Below are positions 35,141 through 44,697 of a stretch of 64,000 bases of DNA, piece by piece. A program made the position numbers and the translations under genes. The stretch spans positions 1 through 64,000 of the forward strand of contig BQMO01000016.1 in the NCBI GenBank assembly GCA_022180725.1, written 5' to 3'. Source of the stretch: Phycisphaerae bacterium. Its GTDB lineage: Bacteria; Planctomycetota; Phycisphaerae; Phycisphaerales; UBA1924. Below the pieces are notes generated by a model. The model did not search any database. It was not told where the DNA came from and was given only the letters and a program-made list of their open reading frames with translations. Position 1 is the stretch's first letter; every line of letters begins with the position of its first letter.

Positions 35141-35983
35141 CTAGGTAGTTGAAACTGCCGGGTTTGCGCGTGGGGCAAGCCCAAGGCGTTCCATCACCTG
35201 GCACAGATCATTCCAGACCTGCGTGCGGGTCTCGACGGTGTAGTTCCGCAGCACGTACGCCGGGTGGAACGTGGGCATGAGCGGCACGGTGTGCCCTTCG
35301 GCCAAGGCGTACGTTCGCCACCGCCCGCGCATCCGCGTCATGGATTCGTCGGTGTGCAGCAGGGCACGCGAGGCGGGCAGTCCGAGCGTCACAATCGCGT
35401 CCGGTGCGAGGATGGCCACCTGCTCGCGAAGGTACGGTTCGCAGAGTTCGATCTCGCGGGTCGAGGGGGTGGCGTTGTTCGGCGGGCGGGTCTTCAGCAC
35501 ATTGCAGATGTACACGTCCTCGCGCTTCAGGCCCATGCCCAGGATCATCTTCTCGAGCAGTTGCCCGGATCGCCCCACGAACGGCCTGCCCTGGCGGTCT
35601 TCTTCCTCTCCCGGCGCTTCCCCCACGAACACCAATCGGGCAGCCAGACTCCCCTCCCCCCACACCAGCCTCGTGTGCGCGGTGATGAAGTGCTGGTGCG
35701 GAGCCTCGGCCTCGTACTTGGCTCGCAACGCGCTCATGGCCTGCTCACGCGCCGCGAGGTTCCCCCGCGGGATCATCGCCGATGAACTGCACGCCGCCTT
35801 GGGGGGCTCGATCACAGACGGCTTGACGTTGATCGTCACTTCCGCCGGCGTTGTGGACGGAGGAGAGGGGCGTTGCGACACGTTCCGCGATCGCCCCGTG
35901 TAGGCCGGGACGAAGTCCACCCCGAGCAGTTGCGCCGTCTGCGCGTGCTGGCGAACCACCCGATTGAGCGTTGCGTCGTCCAC
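35141..35983 (-). CDS. Family 4 uracil-DNA glycosylase without most iron-sulfur cysteines
   Basis: A 280-residue protein. Residues about 105-280 show family 4 motifs: VFVGEAPGEEEDRQGRPFVG (119-137) and the DNA-binding HPAYVLRN (240-247). These enzymes remove uracil from DNA and usually carry a [4Fe-4S] cluster on four cysteines. Here the N-terminal CxxC region reads APHQHFIT, the usual KCRPP reads KTRPP (Thr165), and only Cys181 (ELCEPYL) remains, so the cluster is probably lost. A Pro/Ser-rich N-terminal 90 residues precede the domain. Start codon GTG. Last gene of a four-gene unit. Confidence 0.9.
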   Translation of the reverse strand: MDDATLNRVVRQHAQTAQLLGVDFVPAYTGRSRNVSQRPSPPSTTPAEVTINVKPSVIEPPKAACSSSAMIPRGNLAAREQAMSALRAKYEAEAPHQHFITAHTRLVWGEGSLAARLVFVGEAPGEEEDRQGRPFVGRSGQLLEKMILGMGLKREDVYICNVLKTRPPNNATPSTREIELCEPYLREQVAILAPDAIVTLGLPASRALLHTDESMTRMRGRWRTYALAEGHTVPLMPTFHPAYVLRNYTVETRTQVWNDLCQVMERLGLAPRANPAVSTT

Positions 35984-36024
35984 GCGGGATTATTCCTGCG
36001 AAACGGGCGAAGAACCGACGCCGA

Positions 36025-36303
36025 CTACTGCGGCGTTGCAGGTGGAACGGCCGGCGGCTCATCCGGATTCGGCGCGGGGGGTGCTTCGATGGGCGGGGTG
36101 TTCGCTGGGGCGGGCCTCGAATCGCGCGGCGTGGCCGTCCCCGTCCGCATCCCCGGAACATGCCCCCCGCCGCCGCCGCTGCGGCCCTCGATCAGGCCCC
36201 CGACGTACGCGCCGACGAGCAGGCCGACGGCCAGGCCGACGACGAGGCCGGGCAGGAACGCCTTGAAGAACGAAGGACGGACGCTGGGCGGCGCATCGGT
36301 CAT
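36025..36303 (-). CDS. Small single-pass membrane protein, 92 residues
   Basis: A short cytosolic N terminus (TDAPPSVRPSFFKAF), one glycine-rich membrane helix (about 17-40, PGLVVGLAVGLLVGAYVGGLI), then a Gly/Pro-rich tail to the end. AAGGGGG lies about 5 bases before the ATG. Function unknown; it lies between the 67-residue protein and the glycosylase gene on one strand. Confidence 0.7.
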   Translation of the reverse strand: MTDAPPSVRPSFFKAFLPGLVVGLAVGLLVGAYVGGLIEGRSGGGGGHVPGMRTGTATPRDSRPAPANTPPIEAPPAPNPDEPPAVPPATPQ

Positions 36304-36343
36304 GGAAACCCCCTTGGACCACGACATGGTACCCAAGGGACGT

Positions 36344-36547
36344 TCAACGTGCCCGACGCGTACGGTGGACCCACCTGGCGTAGTCGAGCGTTGCCGCGAG
36401 GGTGTGGCCCGTCGGCGATCGACCCGACGGCCCGAAGGCGGTGTGCCGACGCCACGTCCAGTACGGGCCTTGAAAGCGGAATCGCGTGATACAGGCCAAT
36501 CGGAGGAGTTGCCACAGGCCGCCGACGGTGTCGAGAAGGTGCCGCAT
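36344..36547 (-). CDS. Small basic protein, 67 residues
   Basis: MRHLLDTVGGLWQLLRLACITRFRFQ and then GPYWTWRRHTAFG, ending in a DYARWVHRTRR segment. The Trp/Arg pattern with PYWxWRxxTAFG looks like a conserved small family I associate with planctomycetes. The ATG is 4 bases after the epimerase stop on the same strand, which supports a real, cotranscribed gene. Function unknown; it might associate with membranes by its amphipathic N-terminal helix. Confidence 0.62.
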   Translation of the reverse strand: MRHLLDTVGGLWQLLRLACITRFRFQGPYWTWRRHTAFGPSGRSPTGHTLAATLDYARWVHRTRRAR

Positions 36548-36551
36548 GGCG

Positions 36552-37562
36552 TCAGGCCCCCGCGAGGGCGCGCTTGAACCACTCGACGGTTTCCGTCAGC
36601 CCGTCGTCGAGCGAGGTCACGGGCTCATAACCCAGGAGTTGGCGGGCCTGGGCGATGTCGGCGAGGCTGTGGCGGACGTCCCCGGCGCGCTCCGGTCGAA
36701 AGGCCGGGAGAACATGGGGCATGCCGCAGTGCTTGGCCATCGTCGTAGCCAGGTCGAGGATGCTTGTCCGCGTGCCCGTGCCGACGTTGACAACCTGCCC
36801 GGTGAGCCGGCTGGGGCACGCGCCGGCCAGCAGCGTGGCGAGCACCGCGTTGCCCACGAACGTCAGGTCGCGCGTCTGCGATCCATCGCCGAAGACCGTG
36901 GGCGATTCGCCCGCGAGCAAGGCCTTGGCAAAGGCGGCGACGACGGCGGCATAAGCCGAGTCAGCGCTCTGCCGCGGGCCGAACACGTTGAAGTACCGCA
37001 AGGACACCGTGGACAAGCCGTACGCCGAGGCCCACACGCTGAGGAGGTGCTCCCCGGCGAGTTTCGAGGCGGCGTAGGGGGAGAGCGGCCTGGGGAGTTG
37101 CGTTTCGACCTTGGGCAGGTCGGGCTGGTCGCCGTAGGCCGAGGACGACGCCGCGAACACCACGCGTCCGGCTTTGGCGCCCCGGGCCGCTTCGAGCACG
37201 CGCAGCGTCCCCGTCGCATTGACCGACCACGTCCGCTGCGGTTGCTCGATCGACCGAGGTACCGACCCCAGGGCCGCGAGGTGGAAGACCGTCTGGCACC
37301 CCGCGATGGCTTCCCGGAGCGCATCGTCGTCGAGGATCGACGCGTGCACAAAGCGGACCCGGTCCGGCTCGAGTTCGATCAGGCCCGCGAGGTGCTCCAG
37401 GCTCGAGTTCGAGAGGTCGTCGATCACGCGGATCGTGGCCCCGAGTGACAAGAGCGCATCGCACAGATGCCCGCCGATGAACCCGGCGCCCCCGGTGACG
37501 CAGACGCCTCGGCCCTCGTAGAAGGTTCTGAGTTTGGCGACCTTGTCCGCGGGGAGTCTCAC
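36552..37562 (-). CDS. NAD-dependent nucleotide-sugar epimerase
   Basis: A protein of about 336 residues of the extended SDR (GalE-like) family: VTGGAGFIGGHL, DDLSNSSLEHL, FHLAALGSVP, the catalytic Ser in SSSAYGD with YAASK (Tyr-Lys), and RYFNVFGPRQ. Such enzymes epimerise UDP- or GDP-sugars for glycan synthesis. An ATG at 37661 would overlap the next gene; the GTG at 37562 begins 13 residues before the Rossmann motif and has TACCAT 8 bases upstream. Confidence 0.92.
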   Translation of the reverse strand: MRLPADKVAKLRTFYEGRGVCVTGGAGFIGGHLCDALLSLGATIRVIDDLSNSSLEHLAGLIELEPDRVRFVHASILDDDALREAIAGCQTVFHLAALGSVPRSIEQPQRTWSVNATGTLRVLEAARGAKAGRVVFAASSSAYGDQPDLPKVETQLPRPLSPYAASKLAGEHLLSVWASAYGLSTVSLRYFNVFGPRQSADSAYAAVVAAFAKALLAGESPTVFGDGSQTRDLTFVGNAVLATLLAGACPSRLTGQVVNVGTGTRTSILDLATTMAKHCGMPHVLPAFRPERAGDVRHSLADIAQARQLLGYEPVTSLDDGLTETVEWFKRALAGA

Positions 37563-37605
37563 GGGATGGAATGGTATGGTGGCACGCCGTCCAGTTGCCC
37601 GCGGT

Positions 37606-40227
37606 TCATGGGCACGCCCCGCCGCCGACCACGATTTCAACGGCCTCGACGTCCAACCCATTGACGGCCCCGTCGCGGTTGAAGTCCGGGTCGGGCTGGC
37701 AGTAATCGGACAGGTCGCCCCCGACGGCTCGCTCCTGCACTTCGATGTCGACGCCGTTGATCGCCCCGTCGCAGTTCACGTCCCCATCGCACCGAAGGCG
37801 GAACCACTGCGACGCGGGGATTGGGTTGCGCGTGCCCCCATAGGGGCCGATCGAGGCGATCAACCCCGCGCCGCCGCCGGCCTCAAAGAACTCGATGCGG
37901 ACGCGGTGCAACCCGGCCTGAAGGCCCGTGGTCGCCGCCACGTCCGTCATCCCGTGCAGCCCATCGTTGTTGATAAACACGGTTGAACCGAGGATCATCC
38001 TCGACCCGTCGTCGGAGTTGATCCCGAGGGTGTACAACCCGGGTGTCGCGATGCTGACGAAGCCCTCGAAGACCGCTCCGACATTGTCGGCCTGATTCGA
38101 GGTCGCGAAGTTCCCGTCGGTCGAGGCGTAGTTCACGTTGGGCACGGTGTCGGTGGCGTAGGGCGTGAGCACCGCGAAGTTGGGCAGCACGCTCGGGTTG
38201 GTCAGGGCGTAGTAAGCCACGTCCACCAGCGGCTGCACTTGGCTCATGGTCGCATCGGGGGCCTTGAACGTCGCCGGGTCCGTCACGACCGCGATGACCG
38301 ACGTGGTCCCCTGCTGGCTGTTCACGTCGGACACGGTGTAGGTGAAGGAATCGTTCCCATTCACGCCGAAGGGGGGCGTGTAGATGAGTTGATCGCGTCC
38401 GCCGGGGCCGGTACCCACCGAGCGGACGACCGTCCCACCTCGCTGCGAAGGCGACTGGAACGAGGCGATGGTCATGGCGAGGCTGTTGGAGTGCCAGTCG
38501 TTGGCGAGCACGTCGATGGTGACGGGGACGCCCGCGATGACGTTGCCCGCGGAGTCGGGCACGGGGTGGCAGAGGGGATCGTCGGAGACCAGGAACGAGG
38601 TGATCCAGTTGGACCATGCGCCCGACGACGCGGCGAACTCCCCGATGCACCAGAAGGTCGTGTCGTTGGTCGGGTCAATGGCCATGTCGAAGTAGTCGCC
38701 CCAGCGCCCCGTGGCGGGGGCATCGCCGGTGCGGACGATCTCGGGCACACCCATGCGACCGGCGGGGTCGGTGGGACGGCGGCCCGAGACGGCCACCGCA
38801 GGGTTCATCGTCTCGGACGACACCGCCAGCACCATGCCGATCTCGCCGTTCGCGTTGGAATACACCGCGGGGAAGTAGGCGTGCAGCCCGGGGCCGGGGT
38901 CCACATTCCCCGACTGCGCCAGCGTGCACGAGCCGGAGGTGGGCCAGTTATTGGTATTGATCTCGTACCAGCGTGCGAGGTTGCGCCCCCCCGAGAGAAT
39001 GGTGTGCGCGGCGAGGAGTTTCCCGTTGCGCCAGCAGACGTTCATGATGCGGCTGTCGACCGTCGACAGCGTGCCGCTGGGCGTGGGCGCGGCGGACGGC
39101 CCGGCGTACGACGGGACCGTCACGTTCGTCCCCACGATCACGGGGTTCGTGAGCGGATTCGTGATCGCCCGCACGCGCATCTGCGTGGACGAGTTGGTGG
39201 ACAGGAAGTACGGCGCAATCGGCGTGCCGAAGTGCTGGGCCACCTGGACCGAGGCGGCGCTCGAATCCCGCAGCGTGGAGTAGGTCGCGGTCGAGCCGGT
39301 GAGCAGCGGGGCCTTGGCAAAGACGCGGAAGCCCGTGCCCCCGAACCCGGAGACATTCAGCCCGAAGAGGTTGCCCGTCACGTAATACGCGTTGGCGTCG
39401 TACCCGAAGCCGGGGTAGTCCCACCAGTAGGTGCTCCCGCTCACGTTGATGACGCAGTCGGTCCGGTACTTGTACCACACGCCGTTGGGGTCGCTGTCGT
39501 CGGAGACCGCGAGGCAGATGTACGCCTCCTGCGAGGCCGAGTAGTACTCGGGGGCGATCACGACAAAGCGCTGGGCCAGGTGGTCGTAGAAGCACTTGGG
39601 GTCGAAGGTGAAGCCCTGGGCGCCCACCGTCTCGAAGAAGCCGGGGTTGCCCGAGTTGTTCAGCGGAATCGAGAACTGCACCGCCCCGGCCTTGGTGTAC
39701 CAGGCGATCTGCATGTTCACCGTCGACAGCACGTGATTCGGGCCGACGGCGAGCGTCGGGTCGGGCGGGTTCCACCCGGTGGCGCCGATGGCCGGCCAGG
39801 TCTGTTCCACGCGCGCCCGATGCTCCGCGAGCGTTGTCCCGGCGATCGGCGCGTCCGGGGGCACGTCGGCCTGCGGCTCGCCGTCGGCGTTCGGCGTCGG
39901 GGGGTGTGGAGGGAGCACCTCGCGGACACGACGGGTGGCCACGAAGAAGTCCGCCTCCTGGATGGGGTTCGCGACGGTGCGAGAATCGAACACGACCGCC
40001 GGCGACGAACCCCAGGCCACCTGCCCGGGCCGGGAAAGATCGATCGGCTGCTGCGTGCGGCGAGTTCCCGCCGAGGGGGCCTTTTCGCCGGGGAAGGGGG
40101 CCATGGGCGACGCGGGGACCGGGTCCGGCGCGTCAACCGACAACGTGGTGGAGCACGCCGCCAGCCCGACCAGCGGGGCGGTCAGCAGGAGGGAACGAAC
40201 GACGCGGGCGATATTCGGAATCGTCAT
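37606..40227 (-). CDS. Large secreted lipoprotein with PA14-like domain and dockerin-like repeats
   Basis: An 873-residue protein with a lipobox (VGLAAC at about 20-25), an N-terminal region of about 500 residues with a probable beta-propeller (Tyr/Trp/Gly-rich, repeated N/G turns), an Ig/cadherin-like domain (VTIDVLANDW, GNDSFTYTVSDVN), a PA14-like domain with SIATPGLYTLGINSDDGSRM, and two C-terminal calcium-loop segments (DVNCDGAINGVDIE, DFNRDGAVNGLDVE). This is a typical planctomycete surface protein; it may bind glycans. TACGCT lies 29 bases before the ATG and AGGGG 5-6 bases before it. Confidence 0.88.
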   Translation of the reverse strand: MTIPNIARVVRSLLLTAPLVGLAACSTTLSVDAPDPVPASPMAPFPGEKAPSAGTRRTQQPIDLSRPGQVAWGSSPAVVFDSRTVANPIQEADFFVATRRVREVLPPHPPTPNADGEPQADVPPDAPIAGTTLAEHRARVEQTWPAIGATGWNPPDPTLAVGPNHVLSTVNMQIAWYTKAGAVQFSIPLNNSGNPGFFETVGAQGFTFDPKCFYDHLAQRFVVIAPEYYSASQEAYICLAVSDDSDPNGVWYKYRTDCVINVSGSTYWWDYPGFGYDANAYYVTGNLFGLNVSGFGGTGFRVFAKAPLLTGSTATYSTLRDSSAASVQVAQHFGTPIAPYFLSTNSSTQMRVRAITNPLTNPVIVGTNVTVPSYAGPSAAPTPSGTLSTVDSRIMNVCWRNGKLLAAHTILSGGRNLARWYEINTNNWPTSGSCTLAQSGNVDPGPGLHAYFPAVYSNANGEIGMVLAVSSETMNPAVAVSGRRPTDPAGRMGVPEIVRTGDAPATGRWGDYFDMAIDPTNDTTFWCIGEFAASSGAWSNWITSFLVSDDPLCHPVPDSAGNVIAGVPVTIDVLANDWHSNSLAMTIASFQSPSQRGGTVVRSVGTGPGGRDQLIYTPPFGVNGNDSFTYTVSDVNSQQGTTSVIAVVTDPATFKAPDATMSQVQPLVDVAYYALTNPSVLPNFAVLTPYATDTVPNVNYASTDGNFATSNQADNVGAVFEGFVSIATPGLYTLGINSDDGSRMILGSTVFINNDGLHGMTDVAATTGLQAGLHRVRIEFFEAGGGAGLIASIGPYGGTRNPIPASQWFRLRCDGDVNCDGAINGVDIEVQERAVGGDLSDYCQPDPDFNRDGAVNGLDVEAVEIVVGGGACP

Positions 40228-40256
40228 GAGTACCCCTGAATGCAGAATGATGCCGC

Positions 40257-40262
40257 AGCGTA
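40257..40262 (-). promoter_or_regulatory. TAnnnT -10-like element, leadered gene
   Basis: TACGCT ends 29 bases before the start of the large lipoprotein gene and an AGGGG ribosome site lies between. The same hexamer type thus also occurs with a normal leader. Confidence 0.4.
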
Positions 40263-40358
40263 CCCGAGGATGCGGGATTGTCCAATGGAATCGGCGGAAT
40301 CAGACGCCCTATTCGGGCAGATACGCGGGAATGTTCCGTGTCTGATCGGGTTTCGTGC

Positions 40359-40955
40359 TCACTGTTGAATGACGAACTCATCAGCCAGGAGCACGAGGCG
40401 TCCTTCGGCGTCACGCACGGTAAGTGTGGCGCGAACCTTCAGCCACGCGGGCGTCTGGGCGCCCGCGGTGTGCGTGAGCGCCTCGTCAACCCAGCGGGGC
40501 GCCTGCAGTGGAAGGCGGTAGGTATGGGTCGCGGCGTCGAAGCGCGAGGAGTTCGACGTCGGGTCGGCGAAATCGGGCACATCCCACACGAGCGCCTGCG
40601 TTTCGATCCCCGGGGTCGGACCGCCTCCCGGACGGAAGAGTTCGACGGTCAACGGTCCGAGGCCTTTGACGGTGTCGTCGTAGGCGTCCTTGAGTTCGAG
40701 GTGCAGGACCAGCAGGCATTGATCCGGGCTGTTCTTCGGCCCGGCGGGGTCCACGTGCGTCAGGGCATGGATGCGAAGCAGCACCGGATCGAACGGGTGC
40801 GCGGTGCGCCCCGAGGGACGATCGCGCCGCGACGCGAGCGGCCCCTGCGCGCACGCGGCGAGCACCAGGGCGAACAAGAGCGCACACCAGGCGCCGGCAT
40901 TCAGGCCGGGCCGTGCGGTGTAGTGCGGCCGAGTTGACAGCACTCGCGTCATCAT
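40359..40955 (-). CDS. Putative lipoprotein, 198 residues
   Basis: A signal ends at LVLAAC (about 30-35), followed by a single domain with beta-strand segments (PVLLRIHALTHVDPAG, CLLVLHLELKDAYDD, ATLTVRDAEGRLVLLADEF). The pattern suggests a beta-sandwich; I do not recognise the family. Its start overlaps the M16 peptidase stop by 4 bases, so it is made together with that peptidase. A binding or targeting partner of the peptidase is possible. Confidence 0.8.
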   Translation of the reverse strand: MMTRVLSTRPHYTARPGLNAGAWCALLFALVLAACAQGPLASRRDRPSGRTAHPFDPVLLRIHALTHVDPAGPKNSPDQCLLVLHLELKDAYDDTVKGLGPLTVELFRPGGGPTPGIETQALVWDVPDFADPTSNSSRFDAATHTYRLPLQAPRWVDEALTHTAGAQTPAWLKVRATLTVRDAEGRLVLLADEFVIQQ

Positions 40956-43651
40956 GGGCGTACGGGCACCCCATCGGCGGTATATTCGACCGGCGTGGGC
41001 AGGCCCAATCCCTCGAGTTGCGGCAGGATGATGTCGCGGTCGCCCACGAGCACCAGCACGCCCTTCTCGATGGGGAAGGCGTCCTTGGCCAGGGCGTTGA
41101 GACGCGACGCATCGAACGTGCCCATGGCGGCGGCGTCCTGGGCGAGTGAGGCAAAGGGCAGGCCGACCTCGACCAGCCCCGACGCCGCACCCACGATCCC
41201 CGCGACACCCTCGAAGGACTGCACCAGGTCGGTGCGGATCGACTCGCGGGCCTTGGCGGCTTCGTCGGGGGCGATGTCCCCGCCGCGGATGCGGTTGAAC
41301 TCCATCAGAAACTCCCGCAGCGAGGCGCCGGTCACGTCGGCACGGACGCTGGAGGACGCGACAAACCAGCCCGTGCTGGGTCGCATCTGGAACGCCGCCC
41401 GCGCGCCGTAGGTGTACCCCTTGTCCTCGCGCAGGTTCGCATTCAGGCGGCTGGTGAAGGTGCCGCCGAGGATGGTGTCGAGAAGTCGATAAGGCACGCG
41501 GGCCTCGTCGCCGGCCCGAGGACCGGGGGCCAGGAATCGCACGACGGTCTGCACGGCCCGGGGGCGGTGCACCAGCACCACGCGGAGTGAATCGGAGGTG
41601 GTCGCGGCGATGGGCATGGCGGCGGCGCGCGGGCGCGAGCCGGTCCACCCCGCGAAGAGCGCGGTGGCCGCCGCCTCGGCCTCGGCGCGGGACACGTCGC
41701 CCGCGATGAGCACCGTGGCGCACGCGGGGTCGAAAAGGCTCGCGGCCCGCGCCTTGATCTGCGGGAGCGAGAGCGGTTCGACGGTCTGCCGCGTGCCCGA
41801 GGAGGGCCACGCGTAGGGAGAAGCGTCGCCAAAGAGCACGCGCTGCCCGACGCGCCCCGCGACGATCGTCGGGTTGTCGTCCTGCTGCTTGATCGCGTCG
41901 AGATGCAGCCGCTTGACGCGGTCCCAATCCTCGGGCTTGAAGGCCGGCTCGCGCAGCGCCAGGCGTAGCAGTTCAACCGCCTTGGGCAGGTTTCGCTTCA
42001 CAACCGTGAGCGAGGCGGAGGCCGATTCGCCCCCCGCGCCCACGTCGAGCGAGGCGCCCAGGCCCTGCACGGCGTCGGAGAAGGCCTCGGCGGAGTACGG
42101 CCCGGCGCCCTCGGTCATCATGTCCGCGGTCAGGCCCGAGAGCCCCGCCGTCGCGGGCACATCGAGCGGCCCGCCGGGCGTGAAGACCACGCGCACCGAA
42201 ACAATGGGCAGGTCGGGCTTGGTCCAGAGTTGCACGGCGACGCCGTTGGCGAGCGTGAAGGTCGTGGGCGCGGGCGGGTTGAACGCCGCGGGGGCGAGGT
42301 CCGTCGGGCGCTGGTCGCGCGGCGTGGCCTCCCGCGCGGGCTGGTCGGGCAGCACCCGCATGATCAGCCGCGAGTCGGGCGTCAGCGTCCTTCGTGCCCA
42401 CGCGAGCACCGTTTCAGGCGTCGCGGTGCGGTAGCGGTCGAAGTCGCGGGTGAACCCGTCGGGCGTGCCCCAGTAGAAGTTGTACGCGTTGAGTTGATCG
42501 GCCTTGGCGAGCACGGACTGGAGTTGGCTCACCTTGCCCAGTTCGATCGAGGCCTTGCGCTGCTCGAGTTCCTCGCTCGTGATCCCATCCTTGAGCAGTC
42601 GGGCCAGTTCTTCATCCATCACCGCCTCGATGCGGTTGAGATCGGCCCCCTCGGCGGCGATGATGTCAACGCGAAAGACCGACTGGAGCAGCGCCGATGA
42701 TTGATACGCCGACACCTCGGCGGCGAGTTTCTCGTCGAGCACCAGGCGCTTGTACAGCCGGCTCGACTTGCCCTGCGAGAGCACCGCGGCCAGCAGGTCC
42801 AGTTCGGCGTCGCCCTCGGCCATCTGCGGGGCGCTGTGATACGCGAACGCGATCTTCGGCAACTGCACCTGGTCCACCGTCGTCGCCCGCACGACCCGCC
42901 CCAGCCGCACTGGCTCGGCGGCTTTGTGCATCGGGTCGGCCCCGCGGGGGAGCGTCCCGAAGAGTTCGGCGATCATCGGCTTGACGGCGGCGGGGTCGAA
43001 GTCCCCCGCCACGCACAGCGACGCATTGTTCGGCACGTAGAACGTCGCGAAGAAGTCGACCACGTCCTGCACCTGGGCGGCCTCGAGGTCGGCGTGGCTC
43101 CCGATCACCTCGTAATGGTACGGGTGGCCCATCGGGAACATGATCTCGGTGATCATGAGTTCGGCCTTGCCGTAGGGCTGGTTCTCGATCGACTGCCGCC
43201 GTTCGTTGCGCACCACGTCGCGCTGCTTGTCGAGTTTCTCCTGCGTCATGGTGCGGGCGAGGTCCTCGAGGCGGTCGGCGTCGAGCCAGAGGAGCGTGGG
43301 CAGCAGCGACGCCGGACCGGTCGAGAAGTAGTTGGTGCGGTCGAAGGAGGTCGTGGCGTTGTTGGACCCGCCCCCGGTCTCCATGAGCACGTCAAACTGA
43401 TTGCCGGGCACACGCTCGGTCCCCATGAACATGAGGTGCTCGAAGAGGTGGGCGAAGCCGGAGCGGCCCGGCGGCTCGTCCTTGCTTCCCACGCGGTACC
43501 ACGTGTTGACGGCGACCACGGGCAGCGAGCGGTCCTGATGCAGGATCACGGTCAGGCCGTTGTCGAGTTGATACTTCTCGAACGTGACGGACTGGGCCGC
43601 GGCTTGGGTGGTCAGGGCCGCGACGACGCCGAGGGCAAAGGTTCGGAGCAT
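40952..43651 (-). CDS. Secreted M16 family zinc peptidase (two-domain)
   Basis: An 899-residue protein with a signal peptide (1-20, ending AAA), an N-terminal M16 domain holding the inverted zinc motif HLFEH (His68, Glu71, His72), and an inactive-type second M16 half that lacks it. This is the two-repeat layout of periplasmic processing peptidases. It should act in the periplasm on peptides or protein fragments. A TTG 18 bases upstream is possible, but the ATG is at the signal peptide. TACGAT lies 54 bases upstream. The 198-residue lipoprotein gene is coupled downstream. Confidence 0.93.
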   Translation of the reverse strand: MLRTFALGVVAALTTQAAAQSVTFEKYQLDNGLTVILHQDRSLPVVAVNTWYRVGSKDEPPGRSGFAHLFEHLMFMGTERVPGNQFDVLMETGGGSNNATTSFDRTNYFSTGPASLLPTLLWLDADRLEDLARTMTQEKLDKQRDVVRNERRQSIENQPYGKAELMITEIMFPMGHPYHYEVIGSHADLEAAQVQDVVDFFATFYVPNNASLCVAGDFDPAAVKPMIAELFGTLPRGADPMHKAAEPVRLGRVVRATTVDQVQLPKIAFAYHSAPQMAEGDAELDLLAAVLSQGKSSRLYKRLVLDEKLAAEVSAYQSSALLQSVFRVDIIAAEGADLNRIEAVMDEELARLLKDGITSEELEQRKASIELGKVSQLQSVLAKADQLNAYNFYWGTPDGFTRDFDRYRTATPETVLAWARRTLTPDSRLIMRVLPDQPAREATPRDQRPTDLAPAAFNPPAPTTFTLANGVAVQLWTKPDLPIVSVRVVFTPGGPLDVPATAGLSGLTADMMTEGAGPYSAEAFSDAVQGLGASLDVGAGGESASASLTVVKRNLPKAVELLRLALREPAFKPEDWDRVKRLHLDAIKQQDDNPTIVAGRVGQRVLFGDASPYAWPSSGTRQTVEPLSLPQIKARAASLFDPACATVLIAGDVSRAEAEAAATALFAGWTGSRPRAAAMPIAATTSDSLRVVLVHRPRAVQTVVRFLAPGPRAGDEARVPYRLLDTILGGTFTSRLNANLREDKGYTYGARAAFQMRPSTGWFVASSSVRADVTGASLREFLMEFNRIRGGDIAPDEAAKARESIRTDLVQSFEGVAGIVGAASGLVEVGLPFASLAQDAAAMGTFDASRLNALAKDAFPIEKGVLVLVGDRDIILPQLEGLGLPTPVEYTADGVPVRP

Positions 43652-43719
43652 GGTGAGGTTCCGGAACAATCATGGCCGCGCACCGTGCGCGACGGGGGTG
43701 CGATCATCGTATCCGAAGG

Positions 43720-44697
43720 CTACTTGGACGCCGGGTCGGGCTTCAGGCTTGTGATGAGTGCGGCGATTTCGGCGTCGGTCAGGCTCGTGGTCGAGCCGCG
43801 GAGCATGCGCTCGAAGTGCGCGATCTCGTGATCGGCCGCGGGGAATCCGACATTGCCCCGGTCGGGGTCGTTGCTGTCGGCCAAGACCGAGCCGTCGGGA
43901 CTCAGGAACACGAACCACGGAATCCCCCCCGGCTTCGGGTTGTACTTCGCGAGCATTTCCTTCCCGCCCGTGGTGCGGTCCTGATCGACTTTGCAGTCCA
44001 CGAACTCGCGCGCCAGGATGGCGGCCACGTCGGGGCGCGCCATCCACGCCTCCAGCCGATGACACCACACGCACCACGGGGCGCCGAAGTGCAGAAAGAC
44101 GCGCTTGCCGCTCTTCTTCGCTTCGGCGAGGGCCTCGTCGAGCACGGCCCGGGCCTCGCGCGGCGCGGCCTGGTGCTGCTTCAGGAACGCGTTCACCTTC
44201 GCCCCGTCGTGGGCAATCTCGCCTTTGATCTGGTCGGGCTTGAGTTCGAACGCCTCGGTTTCCTGGTTGGCCAGAGGCGTCCCCGCGCCGTCAAGGATGG
44301 TGAGGAAGGGGATGCCATGGCCCTTGAGGTCGGCGCCGTACTTGGCCGCCAGGTCCATGTGCTTGTCGAATCGTCCCACGTCGACGTGCACCAAGTCGTA
44401 CTCGTACTGGAGCGTGCGTTTCACGTCGCGATCGGTCGAGGTCAGCGCGTGCAGGCGGACGCACCACCCGCACCAGTTCGCGCCCCATTGGATCAGGACG
44501 CGGCGGTTCTCCTTGGCGGCCCGGGCCAGGGCGGCATCGATCTGGGCCTTGGCGTCGGCGGCCTCGTCGTACACCGCGGGAGCCTTGGCCTTGGTGGGGG
44601 CTGCGGCCGTTGTCGGGGTAGGCGTGGGTTGGCCGAAGGTCGGCGAGGCCGCGCACGCAAGTGACACAAGGATCGCACGGGCGGAGGTGAGTCGCAT
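43720..44697 (-). CDS. Secreted double-thioredoxin-domain protein
   Basis: A 325-residue protein with a signal peptide (1-22, ending TFG), then two thioredoxin-like domains, each with a CxxC pair: WCGWC (Cys76/79) and WCVWC (Cys209/212). Both are preceded by the strand-turn of the DUF255/thioredoxin_7 type (RRVLIQWGANWC; KRVFLHFGAPWC). It is probably a periplasmic thiol reductase or oxidase. GGAG lies 8 bases before the ATG at 44697; an ATG at 44715 is less likely. Divergent from the cyclophilin gene, so the two share a 96-base promoter region. Confidence 0.88.
   Translation of the reverse strand: MRLTSARAILVSLACAASPTFGQPTPTPTTAAAPTKAKAPAVYDEAADAKAQIDAALARAAKENRRVLIQWGANWCGWCVRLHALTSTDRDVKRTLQYEYDLVHVDVGRFDKHMDLAAKYGADLKGHGIPFLTILDGAGTPLANQETEAFELKPDQIKGEIAHDGAKVNAFLKQHQAAPREARAVLDEALAEAKKSGKRVFLHFGAPWCVWCHRLEAWMARPDVAAILAREFVDCKVDQDRTTGGKEMLAKYNPKPGGIPWFVFLSPDGSVLADSNDPDRGNVGFPAADHEIAHFERMLRGSTTSLTDAEIAALITSLKPDPASK

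Noticed and set aside
37563..37661. Epimerase starting at the ATG at 37661
   Set aside because: It would overlap the 3' end of the lipoprotein gene (37606), and the extra residues do not look like part of a Rossmann protein.
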